From contig NZ_FZOL01000013.1 of assembly GCF_900188455.1 (NCBI RefSeq), positions 117,951-181,950 of the forward strand: a stretch of DNA of 64,000 nucleotides, in the 5' to 3' direction. The first letter of the stretch is position 1; every line of letters begins with the position of its first letter. The DNA is from Pseudomonas japonica. GTDB lineage: Bacteria > Pseudomonadota > Gammaproteobacteria > Pseudomonadales > Pseudomonadaceae. The position numbers and the translations under genes were made by a program. Under the pieces are notes generated by a model. It was not told the origin of the DNA. It worked only from the letters and a program-made list of their open reading frames with translations, and made no database searches. Of the stretch, positions 1 to 8,479 are shown one piece after another.

Positions 1-9
1 CCGAGGTAA

Positions 10-25
10 CTGACAGAACTATCAG
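10..25 (-). promoter_or_regulatory. Leftmost copy of the 16-bp locus operator
   Basis: Read on the minus strand this is CTGATAGTTCTGTCAG, which fits the consensus CTGNCAGTTCTGNCAG found before five other genes of this locus. In the other copies the central TT is on the strand of the gene that is driven, so this one should serve a minus-strand gene starting to the left of the window. It lies just past the stop codon of the autotransporter gene. The -10 region would fall outside the window, so the assignment is inferred from the motif alone. Confidence 0.6.
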
Positions 26-36
26 GTCGGACAGTG

Positions 37-2220
37 CTACCAGTCGTAGCGCAGACCGAGGTTGGCGCCCCAGGGCTGCTCGATGGCCTGGCCATGGCTG
101 TAGTCGAAGTCGGCATGCAACTGCAGGCCGCGCACCAGTGCCACGGCGACACCGGCACCGACCTCGCCGCGCGAGCCGGACAGGTCATTGGCGAAGACGT
201 TGTCGTTGACCCGTACCTCGTTGCCCGTGGCGAATTCATGGGCATAGGCCAGACGCACATAGGGCTGGACCTTGCGCCCCGCGCCCAGCTCGAAGGTGCG
301 CCCGAAGCTGCTGCCCACCTTGCCGAGCAGGGATCGGGTACGCTCGCCATCGGCTTGCAGGCCGTTGTCCAGGGCATAGGTCTGGCCCTCCACGACCAGC
401 GCCGCCAGTTGGGTATACGGCTCGACGAACCAGCCGTCGTCCAGGGCGAGATGCCGGCCGAATTCCAGCGAGCTGCCCAGGGCATGGCTGGCGTAGTCGC
501 CCTGGGTGCGCTGGCCGTCGCTGAGCATCACGGTCGAGGCATTCTGCAGGCGGTTGAACTTGAGCACGCCATCGAAGTAGTAACCGCTGTGCTGGTCCAG
601 CCAGGTGGCGTAGGCCCCCGCGTAGTAGCTGTCGACGGTGCCCGAGGAGCCACGGCGCAGGCTCAGCTCCGAGCGGCTGTGACCCGCCATCAGCCCCACC
701 AGCCATTGCCCGTCGCCGACCGGCAGCGGCGCGTCGGCACCGAGGGAAACGCCGTGCTGGACCTGCTCGTAGGCCGCCCCGGAAGTGCTGTCGACCCGGT
801 ACTTGTTGCCGTAGCTGCGCACCCAGCCACCGGCCTGGGCGCCATTCAGGCGCAGCTCGCCCATGCGGCTGCGCAGCGACGACAGCTCGCCGTACCACAC
901 CGTCGGCGCGGCGTTGAACAGGCTGAGCACACTCTGGGTGGCGGGACTGATGGTCTTCAGCGAGGCATCCAGGTACCAGTCGTTACCGTTTTGCACCAGG
1001 TCGTAGGAGAAGGTGCCGAGGTCCACCTCGCCGTTGACCAGGGAAAACGCCGCGTCGCCGGCGGCGGCGTGGATCAGGTGCAATTGCCCGTCGACCGCGG
1101 GATCGGCACCGCTGCTGCCCACCAGCACGGTGTGCGTGCCGCTGGCGCTGCCGGTGATCTCGAGAAAGTCGGTCTGCCCGGTGGCGAAGTCGGCGTCCAT
1201 GATGAAGTGACCGTTGCCGGAGAGGTTGCCCAGGGTCAGGCGGTGGAACGCCTGCGCGTCGCCGAAGCGGATCGAACCACCGTCCATGGCCAGCTCGGCG
1301 ACCTCGCCATCGGCGACCAGGTTCCACTGCGCCTGGCTGTTCAGCGCCAGGTGCTCGACGTTGTGCAACTGCCCGCTGAGGGTCGCGCGGTTCTGCAGGA
1401 CCAGACGCAGCGCCGCGCCCTCCTCGGCGACGATATCGCCGTCCAGGTGACTGTCGTCGACGCGCACGCTGGCGCTCGATCCGGCCTGGGCCTGGATCAG
1501 CACGCCATCGCCGCCGAGCAGGGTCGAGCCATTGCGCACCTCGATATCGCCGCTGGCGCTGGTAAAGGCCGACCCGACCACGATCGCCGCGCCGTCGCGG
1601 CCCTCGACCCGGGTGCCGTCGAGGATCACCTTGGCGGTGGTGCCCGGCAGATGGTCGTCGGGGCGCAGGTACAGGCCGTGGCTGGCGCCGCTGATCTGGC
1701 TGGCGCTGGCGTTCAGGGTGCCGCCGAACAGTTCGATGCCGAGGCTGCCGTCGCCGCTGCCGATGACCTGGCTGCCCTGCAGGTTCAGGCTGCTGTAGGT
1801 GCTGACCCCGGCGCCGACGGTCGCGCCGATGACGGTACTGCCATCGACCCAGGCGCTGGACCCGGTGCTGCCGGTGCGCCCCAGGACCAGGCCCTGGCGC
1901 TCGCTGGTGATCAGGCTGCCGCCGCCGATGCGCGCTTCGCCGCCGATCAGCGTCACGCCCGCCCGGGCGCCGGTGGCGGTGACGGTGGTGGCCTTGAGGT
2001 CGAGCATCGAACCCAGCCCGGCACGGATGTCCAGGGTGCTGGCGCCGTTCGAGATCAGCTTCGCGCCGTCGGCGATCCGGTAGCTTTTCAGCGGTGTGTT
2101 TTCATCGATGATCTGCTCGCGGCCCTGGGCGTGATCCGCGAGCAGGACCAGCGGAGCGAAGGTCATGAGTTTCAGCACACGGACCAGGGGGCGCATGCGA
2201 AAGCGAGGAGTGGCTGTCAT
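37..2220 (-). CDS. Pertactin-like autotransporter (type Va)
   Basis: The 727-aa protein is predicted to carry its own passenger domain to the cell surface. The start chosen (MTATPRF) has GAGAGAA upstream and gives a signal peptide of about 32 residues (Arg-rich start, hydrophobic core, cut near DHAQG). Residues about 35-430 look like a parallel beta-helix: short Gly/Ser/Asp-rich turns such as SASQISGASHGLYL repeat with many small residues. A linker around SVLSLFNAAPTVWYGELSSL precedes a C-terminal beta-barrel of about 270 residues ending in an aromatic residue (LRYDW), as outer-membrane barrels do. No serine-protease, lipase or RGD motif was seen, so an adhesin or aggregation role is likely but unproven. 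A TGTAGGAA half-site lies 110 bp upstream. It is separated from the next upstream gene by a strong stem-loop, so it is probably its own transcription unit. Confidence 0.88.
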   Translation of the reverse strand: MTATPRFRMRPLVRVLKLMTFAPLVLLADHAQGREQIIDENTPLKSYRIADGAKLISNGASTLDIRAGLGSMLDLKATTVTATGARAGVTLIGGEARIGGGSLITSERQGLVLGRTGSTGSSAWVDGSTVIGATVGAGVSTYSSLNLQGSQVIGSGDGSLGIELFGGTLNASASQISGASHGLYLRPDDHLPGTTAKVILDGTRVEGRDGAAIVVGSAFTSASGDIEVRNGSTLLGGDGVLIQAQAGSSASVRVDDSHLDGDIVAEEGAALRLVLQNRATLSGQLHNVEHLALNSQAQWNLVADGEVAELAMDGGSIRFGDAQAFHRLTLGNLSGNGHFIMDADFATGQTDFLEITGSASGTHTVLVGSSGADPAVDGQLHLIHAAAGDAAFSLVNGEVDLGTFSYDLVQNGNDWYLDASLKTISPATQSVLSLFNAAPTVWYGELSSLRSRMGELRLNGAQAGGWVRSYGNKYRVDSTSGAAYEQVQHGVSLGADAPLPVGDGQWLVGLMAGHSRSELSLRRGSSGTVDSYYAGAYATWLDQHSGYYFDGVLKFNRLQNASTVMLSDGQRTQGDYASHALGSSLEFGRHLALDDGWFVEPYTQLAALVVEGQTYALDNGLQADGERTRSLLGKVGSSFGRTFELGAGRKVQPYVRLAYAHEFATGNEVRVNDNVFANDLSGSRGEVGAGVAVALVRGLQLHADFDYSHGQAIEQPWGANLGLRYDW

Positions 2221-2364
2221 CTGAGGGGTTCTCTCGTCTGGCTGGAAGTGACCACGGTCAACCCACGCCAACAGACAAGCGGCTCACCGTGAAACGGCGG
2301 CGAGACTACAGATGCCAAGCCTAAGAAGATGTAGGAATGGCCTTACGTTACTGACGGTTTATTC

Positions 2365-2399
2365 GACAGCCCCGTGATCGGTCGAACACGGGGCTGTCG
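2365..2399 (-). terminator. Stem-loop after the Ig-like repeat gene
   Basis: A perfect 13-bp inverted repeat (CGACAGCCCCGTG and its complement, 9-base loop) begins 9 bases after the stop codon of the minus-strand gene that ends at 2408. No T-run follows on the minus strand, so it may be a weak or Rho-assisted terminator or an mRNA 3' end stabiliser. Confidence 0.5.
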
Positions 2400-2407
2400 C
2401 TCCGAGG

Positions 2408-4426
2408 TCAGTTCGAGGGGGGCGGAATCGGGCAGGAATTCGTGGGGGTGTGCATCGAGACCACCGCCTCGACATCCAGCGAGGTCACGGTTTCGTCGCC
2501 CATCTGGAACGAATAGACCACCTGCGCCCGACCATCGCGGCTACCACCTTCGGGGTTGTAGGTCGGCAGGATGTAGGTCTCGTACGGCTGCACCCGCCAG
2601 ACGAATCCCGTCGCCGGGGTCGCGCCACCCAGGGTGATGGTCTCGGTCTTGATCGCATCGTTGATGACTTCGCCGCCGCTGATACGGTTCCACGGGGTCC
2701 AGGTCAGGGTCAGTTGATCGCCATCGCTGAGGTAGCGGCTCAGGTCCGGGACCTGCACGCGCACCGCCGGGTCCAGCTCGCTGGGGTCGTCGACGTCGTA
2801 CAGCGAACGACAGGTCAACCAGCCCAGCGGCTGGCTCAGGCCGAGGAACGTGGGCGCGGTGGGGGTCAGGATGATCGCTTCGACGTTGACGTACGCGGTC
2901 GGCGAATGCTGCCAGTTGTTCGAACCGGGCGAGCCGATGCGGTAATACACGGGGATCTGCGCGTTGTTGCCGGCATCCTCGATATAGGACCAGGGAATCT
3001 CCACGGCGATGGTATCGCCCGGCGCCATGCCGGCCTCGACGATGAAGCGCGCCTCGGGAACCGGCACGTTGTTCCAGTAGAACTCGACGATCTCGCCGGG
3101 ATTGATCGGCGCCCAGGCGAGGAAGCTCTGCATGGCGTCCTGCCCGGCATCGGCACGCTCCAGGTGATCGAGGTTCCCCGACACCTTGCCGCGGGTCTGC
3201 AGGATGTCCAGGACCGGGTTGATCGGGTCCGGCCAGTCCGGGTCGGGCTCGGGACGCGGCGGGCCGATCACCGAGAAATCCACGTCGACGGAAATCGCCG
3301 GCGCGACGAAGGGCACCGTGCCACGCAGGACCCGGTAGCTGACGTTGGTCGGCAGCGGTCCCTGGGCATCGGCGTACTCGCTGCGCAGCACCGAGGCCGG
3401 CACCGACACCTGAATCGGGGTCACCGGTGAAGAACCGATTTCCTCGGCATACAGCACGGTGCTGCCCCAGGTCACCTCGATGCGATCGCTGGGCTTGGCG
3501 TTCTGGAACTCGGGAATCCTCACCACCACACCTTCGCGGGCATCGGCCAGGTCGACCAGGTTGTCGCCTTCCGCCTGCGGCACCTTCGGCGGCAGCAGAC
3601 CGGTGGGCAGCGGCCCGAGGGCCACGCCCACCGAGGTGTAGTACGACAGGCGACTGAGGTTGGTGGCCTTGTCCATCAGCTCGTAGAACACCACGCAGCC
3701 ACCGTCACCCTGCGCGCGCACGGTGTCGGCGGAAAAGGTGATCTGCGCGGGCTCGCCGGTCACCGGCGCGCTGCCGGCGATGGGTACGTCGGCGGGGTTC
3801 TCGGGCAGCGGCATGGCGATCCAGCGGTAGGTCACCACATCCCCGGGCTGGCGGTCGGCATAGGCCGGGATGGTGGCGACCACGCCCTGCGGATGCTCGA
3901 CCAGGTACTGATCGGTGATCGGCACCTCGGGCAGCACCAGCGCCGGTGGACGTTCGTCGAACCAGGGCCGGGTGCCGTCGCAGACGATATGCAGCGGTGG
4001 CGAATAGCCTTCCTCGTGGTTGTAGCGCAAGACCCAGTAGCGCAGGGTGTAGGGCCCGTCGACCTGCAGCAGGTCGACGGGGATCTTCAGGGTTTTCAGG
4101 GGGAAGGTGCCATCGGCGACCGGCGCGGTGATTTCCTGGCTGGCGATCTCGATGAAATCGCTTTCCTGCGGCGCGTGACCGCGCGCCCATTCCAGGTACA
4201 GGGTATCGGTGAGTCCCGGACTGAGTGGCAGGTCCCATTCATGGATGGTCACCACCAGGTCGTTGCGCAGGAAATCCTTGTGCAGGGTACCGTCGACATC
4301 GACGATCGCGCCCGCCTCCAGCTCCAGCGGTGCCAGCATCCGCGTCTCGGCGCGGCGCCGGAGCTGGTCTTCACGAAAGCGCGCGCGCGCCTGCGCCGCC
4401 CTGTCTTGCTGCTGTGAATCTGTCAT
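2408..4426 (-). CDS. Ig-like repeat protein, last gene of the accessory operon
   Basis: Function is not known. The start MTDSQQQ is chosen because GAAGAGG lies 9 bases before it; an ATG three codons earlier overlaps that site. The 672-aa product has no signal peptide. After a charged, helical first 40 residues (Q/R/E-rich) come about four units of roughly 110-130 residues. Each has a pattern of the type GDxIxVxW, then a VxIP strand, then VxYxV, typical of beta-sandwich repeats. A Pro/Asp-rich hinge (PRPEPDPDWPDP) splits the middle. The same unit pattern occurs in the gene at 19616-21418, so the two are distant paralogues on the two arms of the locus. It has its own operator copy about 110 bp upstream, although it also follows the RHS gene by only 200 bp. 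Confidence 0.75.
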   Translation of the reverse strand: MTDSQQQDRAAQARARFREDQLRRRAETRMLAPLELEAGAIVDVDGTLHKDFLRNDLVVTIHEWDLPLSPGLTDTLYLEWARGHAPQESDFIEIASQEITAPVADGTFPLKTLKIPVDLLQVDGPYTLRYWVLRYNHEEGYSPPLHIVCDGTRPWFDERPPALVLPEVPITDQYLVEHPQGVVATIPAYADRQPGDVVTYRWIAMPLPENPADVPIAGSAPVTGEPAQITFSADTVRAQGDGGCVVFYELMDKATNLSRLSYYTSVGVALGPLPTGLLPPKVPQAEGDNLVDLADAREGVVVRIPEFQNAKPSDRIEVTWGSTVLYAEEIGSSPVTPIQVSVPASVLRSEYADAQGPLPTNVSYRVLRGTVPFVAPAISVDVDFSVIGPPRPEPDPDWPDPINPVLDILQTRGKVSGNLDHLERADAGQDAMQSFLAWAPINPGEIVEFYWNNVPVPEARFIVEAGMAPGDTIAVEIPWSYIEDAGNNAQIPVYYRIGSPGSNNWQHSPTAYVNVEAIILTPTAPTFLGLSQPLGWLTCRSLYDVDDPSELDPAVRVQVPDLSRYLSDGDQLTLTWTPWNRISGGEVINDAIKTETITLGGATPATGFVWRVQPYETYILPTYNPEGGSRDGRAQVVYSFQMGDETVTSLDVEAVVSMHTPTNSCPIPPPSN

Positions 4427-4499
4427 GTCGTGCATCCTCTTCGAGACCGTTGACGCGCCCGCCACGCTGACCACGACCAGCGTGGCACCGAACGCCTGC

Positions 4500-4549
4500 G
4501 GACCATTTAATACCCGGGACGAAGCGCCGGGTACTGACAGAACTGCCAG
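4500..4549 (-). promoter_or_regulatory. Operator plus -10-like box before the Ig-like repeat gene
   Basis: On the minus strand CTGGCAGTTCTGTCAG (4549-4534) is followed after 19 bases by GGTATTAAATG. The same spacing and a similar box (GGTGTAAAAAC) occur before the genes starting at 18421 and 21418. The operator ends where a -35 element would lie, which is class II activator geometry. Confidence 0.6.
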
Positions 4550-4626
4550 GTAGGAACGGGCGACGCACCCGCGAAAAAGCCGGCGCGCCAGGCACCGGCC
4601 GGGCAACGCACGGGGGTGATCCGGAA

Positions 4627-7600
4627 TTACCGCGCCGCCCCCTCTTCAGCCTCGGGCGGGGTCGCCAGGCCGCTCTGCCGTTCGGCCAGCAGGTTGCCCG
4701 CCGCGCGCATGAAGGTCGTGCCCTCCTCCCCCTGGACCAGACTGGCCAGCTCGTCCTCGCGGTAGAAACGCCGCCCGGTGCCCTGCGCATCGGACAGGCT
4801 GGCAAGGCGGTCCAGCGGGTCGTAGCGATAGCTGCCCGCCTGCGCGCCCGCGGTGTCGCTGACCGTGAGCAGGCGCCCGAGGGCGTCGTAGGCGAGCTGG
4901 CGGCCCTGTTCGTCGCGGATCAGGTTGCCGTCGGCGTCGTACTCCAGAAGGATCTCCCCGGGGTAGGCCGCGGCGTTGTTGGTGATGCTGGTCAGTTGCG
5001 CGGGGTCGGCGGGATTGTCGTAGTGATAGTCGGCGCGGTTGGTCGCCTGCGGCGACTGGGTGATCACCCGGGTCATGTTGTCCAGCCCGTCGAACAGGAA
5101 CAACTGGCTGACGATGACCTGACCATAGGCATCCACGGGCGGCTGGCTGCCGCTGCAGGTGTAGTTGTACAGGCGGCCGCGCGCATCGTATTGGTAGGTT
5201 TCCGCGCGCAGCACCTCGTCGCCCTCCTCCAGGGTGCGGGTGGCCAGGGCATCGACCTCGTTGTAGGTCTGGCTCAGGTACTGGGTGAGCTGGCCGAACT
5301 CGAAGGTGCGCAGGACCTCGCGGTCGAACTCGTCGTAGTCGATGAGGGTGTGCACGCGCTGGCCCTGGTCCCGGGTATCGATGCTGCGCAGCCGCCCCAG
5401 ATCGTCGTAGCCCAGCTCCGTGACGGTGCTGCCCAGTTCGGTATGGAACAACCTGCCGAAACCGTCGTAGCGGTACTCCTGGGTCTGCCCGAGCACATCG
5501 GTATAGGCCAGTTGGCGCCCGCGCAGGCTGTAGCTGTAGTGCATTTCGTAGTACTGGCCGTTGTGTCTGCGCGTCTCGCTTTTCAGCTCGCCGGTGCTGA
5601 AATAGTCGCGGTGCAGTTCGTCATTCGGCTCATGGCAGTACGTCAGGCGGGCATTCTGGTGGTCGTAGTCGTATTCGCTGGCCGGTTCGCCGACCACCTG
5701 ACGCAGCGAGGGTTCGTCGCCCAGTTGCGGCTGGTACTCGTAGAGAATGCTTTTTCCCGCCGGCGTGGTCACCTGCGATGGCTGGGTCTGTCCGGGGTCG
5801 TAGGTGTAGAGGCGCAGGCGCCCGCCGGTGGTCGAACTGCTCATGCGCAGCAGGCCGTCGAAGGTCTGCTCGCCGAGCACCTTGCCATCCACGCTGATGC
5901 GGGTCGGCAGGTCGTCGGCGGCGTGCTCGACATACCGCCGGGTAACCACGGACCCACCTGGCAGCCGCGTCTCGATCAGGCGCGAGAACACGTCGTAGCG
6001 GTATTCGGTGTCGAGGTCGCGGGCATCGGTTTCACCGTGGGTCCGGCCAAGTCCGTCGTAGCGGTACTCGTGCAGGCTGACGCGCTCGCCGGCGAGATCG
6101 AAGCGCTCGATGCGCGCGGGCTTGTCGAAGCGGTTGAGCCAGGTGACGGTCTCGCCGCCACGCAGCGCGGACGCACCCGTGGCCTGTTTCCAGACGCGCA
6201 GGATCGGCCCGTTGGAGGCCGGGGTGCCGATCGGGTCGGTCTCCTCGTGCTGCGCCACCCCGTCGGGGCCGGTCACGCAGCACTGCTGACCCCAATCGTC
6301 ATAGGCGATGGTGCGCGGCAACGCCCGGGTGTCCGGGCCCAGCCAGTCGTATTCGATTTCGCCGATCTGCTGGCCAAGCTCATCGAACTGCCCGATCCAG
6401 ATATCGCGCCAGGCCCGGGTGCCGCCATCGACATCCTCGCGTTCCTCGCGCACCGCGCGATTGAGGCCGTCGACCCAGGTGCGGGTGTGTACGTTCTTGA
6501 CGTCGACCATCTCCTGGCTGGCCTGCTGGCCGTGCAGGCGGGTCAGCGAATAGCTGTAGAAGCGCGAGGCCGCGAACGGCGTGCCGGGTGCCACGGTCTC
6601 GCTGACCACCCGGCGCAGGTCGTCATAGGCGTAGCGGATTTCCACATCGTTGTCGTCGCGGGTCAGTACCGCTTCGCCGAGCACCAGGGAGTGTTCCAGG
6701 GTGGTGGTCTTGCGGGTACCGTCGGCGGCATTGAGGGTTTCCACGGTACGCAGCACGCCTTCGCCAGGCACAAGCGCGTAGGTGAACGCCGTCACCCGGG
6801 GAATGCCATTGAAGGTCTCGATTTCACGAAGCAGACGACCGTGGTGGGTGGCATCGCCGGGCGTCAGCACGTACTCGCGCTGCACCAGGCTCAGCATTCG
6901 CCCGCCTTCGGACAGCGACTCCTGGGTGTTGCCCAGCCAGGGCTTGACCGGCATACCGTCGAGGGGCGCGAAGGCCTCGTAGCGAAAGCCGGTGATCAGT
7001 ACCGGCGCCTCGCCCTCGCCGTCCGGCGCCGGGGTCACGCTGGTCTGCTTGAGGCTGCGGACGAAACCGTCGGGATCCGCCGGGCAGCCGTCCTCGCCGG
7101 TCACCGCGTAGTAGGTGTGGCGGGTGGCGATGCCGCTGGCATCGATTTCCAAGGTCAGGTTGCCGTGCTCGTCGAAGCCGGTCTCGAGCGCCTCGCTGCG
7201 CCAGCGGCTGGCATCATCGGCCAGTTCCCAGCGGGTCTCCACGCGCTTGGGCAGCTGGAACTGATTGGGTTGCTGGTCGAAGTTCACGTCTTCGGCGTGG
7301 TAGGTGTTCAGCGTCCGCCGGATGAAGCGGTTCTGCCGGGTGGTTTCCTCGATCAGCAGATGGAAGCGGTTGTACACGCGCTTGACGGTGCGCACCACGA
7401 CGCCATCCACCCGGTGCTCGGCGGTGCTGTCGTACTGGTAGGTGTGGTCGATCTTGTACAACTGGTCCAGGCCATCGACCTGATACTCGATGGCCGAACC
7501 GTTGCCGAGGAAGTTGCCGACCGAATAGGTGTAGTCCACCTCCATCGGTGGCTGGCCGAAACCGGGTTCGAGGCGGTGACGCGTGACCCGCGGCAGACTG

Positions 7601-8400
7601 GGCCGCGGGGTGCTGCCGGGAAACGGATGCCCCGGGTCCAGGTAATCGATGGTCTCGCGCCCGCCCACCGGGGTCTGCACTTCGACCAGGCAGGTGACGC
7701 CGCGGAGGGTGTCGTAGCGCAGGCGCCAGGAGGCCAGGTCCGCGCTGGGCAGGACGATCTCGCGCACCAGCCCGGCGGTCATGTCCATCAGCACGCGCTT
7801 GCCCGGCACGTCCTCGAAGGGCGCGGCGAGGATTTTCAGCGCCGAGGTTTCGCGCAGCACGCGCAGCAGTTCGCCGTGCTGGTCACGCACACTCGCGAGG
7901 CGCTGGCTGCCGTTGTACGAGGCGTATTCCAATTCCAGGCGATGGCCGCTGGGAGCATGGATCCAGCGCGGCAGGGCAACGCGCTGATCGGCGCTGCCGG
8001 CGGCCTTGAGGATCTCGACCAGGCCGCTCTTGTGCACGATGCGATAGGTGTTCTCGTCATCGACGAAAAAACGGAAGCTGAGCAGCTTGCGCTCCTTGAT
8101 CGCCGGCTCCTCGCCGCTGCCGGTGACCTTGAAGGTTTCCCCGGTGTACAGCGTCAGCAGGCTGTCGGCGGGGGTGTACTGCGACAGGTTCAGGTTCCAG
8201 CCGAGGCCATAGCCGCTGTCGATCATGTTGAGCGGATTGAAGTCCAGCCGCAGCGGCAGGTCGGGGCCGCACAAGGCGTTGCTCTTGAGTTCGGGCAGGC
8301 TCACGGACAGGGTGTACTGGCCCGTGCGCGGATCGACGCTGCTCTGCATGAAACTCATGAAGTTGAAGGCGTTGGACTGGATCGCGGTCTTGCTGGTCAT
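4627..8400 (-). CDS. RHS/YD-repeat protein without core hallmark or toxin tip
   Basis: The 1257-aa protein should form part of an RHS beta-shell. The start MTSKTAIQS is chosen over an upstream non-ATG because it matches the start of the second RHS protein here (shared SxAFNF and VDPRTGQYTxSVxLPEL). Many YD repeats are visible, such as YRYDGLGRTHGETDARDLD and YSYSLRGRQLAYTDVLGQT. It aligns with the second RHS protein up to RRFYREDELASLVQG and then stops after 35 more residues ending PEAEEGAAR. The region with the RGYRAYNP and DPSGH core signature, and any toxin tip, is absent. The following 200 bp show no lost RHS coding in any frame, so this looks like a stable truncated form and not a fresh frameshift. 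It lies 79 bp after the preceding gene. It resembles TcB, which also lacks the core, only in that respect; no TcA is present. Confidence 0.88.
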   Translation of the reverse strand: MTSKTAIQSNAFNFMSFMQSSVDPRTGQYTLSVSLPELKSNALCGPDLPLRLDFNPLNMIDSGYGLGWNLNLSQYTPADSLLTLYTGETFKVTGSGEEPAIKERKLLSFRFFVDDENTYRIVHKSGLVEILKAAGSADQRVALPRWIHAPSGHRLELEYASYNGSQRLASVRDQHGELLRVLRETSALKILAAPFEDVPGKRVLMDMTAGLVREIVLPSADLASWRLRYDTLRGVTCLVEVQTPVGGRETIDYLDPGHPFPGSTPRPSLPRVTRHRLEPGFGQPPMEVDYTYSVGNFLGNGSAIEYQVDGLDQLYKIDHTYQYDSTAEHRVDGVVVRTVKRVYNRFHLLIEETTRQNRFIRRTLNTYHAEDVNFDQQPNQFQLPKRVETRWELADDASRWRSEALETGFDEHGNLTLEIDASGIATRHTYYAVTGEDGCPADPDGFVRSLKQTSVTPAPDGEGEAPVLITGFRYEAFAPLDGMPVKPWLGNTQESLSEGGRMLSLVQREYVLTPGDATHHGRLLREIETFNGIPRVTAFTYALVPGEGVLRTVETLNAADGTRKTTTLEHSLVLGEAVLTRDDNDVEIRYAYDDLRRVVSETVAPGTPFAASRFYSYSLTRLHGQQASQEMVDVKNVHTRTWVDGLNRAVREEREDVDGGTRAWRDIWIGQFDELGQQIGEIEYDWLGPDTRALPRTIAYDDWGQQCCVTGPDGVAQHEETDPIGTPASNGPILRVWKQATGASALRGGETVTWLNRFDKPARIERFDLAGERVSLHEYRYDGLGRTHGETDARDLDTEYRYDVFSRLIETRLPGGSVVTRRYVEHAADDLPTRISVDGKVLGEQTFDGLLRMSSSTTGGRLRLYTYDPGQTQPSQVTTPAGKSILYEYQPQLGDEPSLRQVVGEPASEYDYDHQNARLTYCHEPNDELHRDYFSTGELKSETRRHNGQYYEMHYSYSLRGRQLAYTDVLGQTQEYRYDGFGRLFHTELGSTVTELGYDDLGRLRSIDTRDQGQRVHTLIDYDEFDREVLRTFEFGQLTQYLSQTYNEVDALATRTLEEGDEVLRAETYQYDARGRLYNYTCSGSQPPVDAYGQVIVSQLFLFDGLDNMTRVITQSPQATNRADYHYDNPADPAQLTSITNNAAAYPGEILLEYDADGNLIRDEQGRQLAYDALGRLLTVSDTAGAQAGSYRYDPLDRLASLSDAQGTGRRFYREDELASLVQGEEGTTFMRAAGNLLAERQSGLATPPEAEEGAAR

Positions 8401-8479
8401 GGCGGCACTCTCGACAAAGGCAATCAGGCACAGCCCCGCGCTCGTGAGCGCAACCGCCACAAGCGCGGGGCATGCCTAC

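Noticed and set aside
4436..4626. Possible frameshifted end of the RHS gene (missing core).
   Set aside because: No RHS core signature appears in any frame of this 190-bp gap, and the sequence instead holds the operator and promoter of the next gene.
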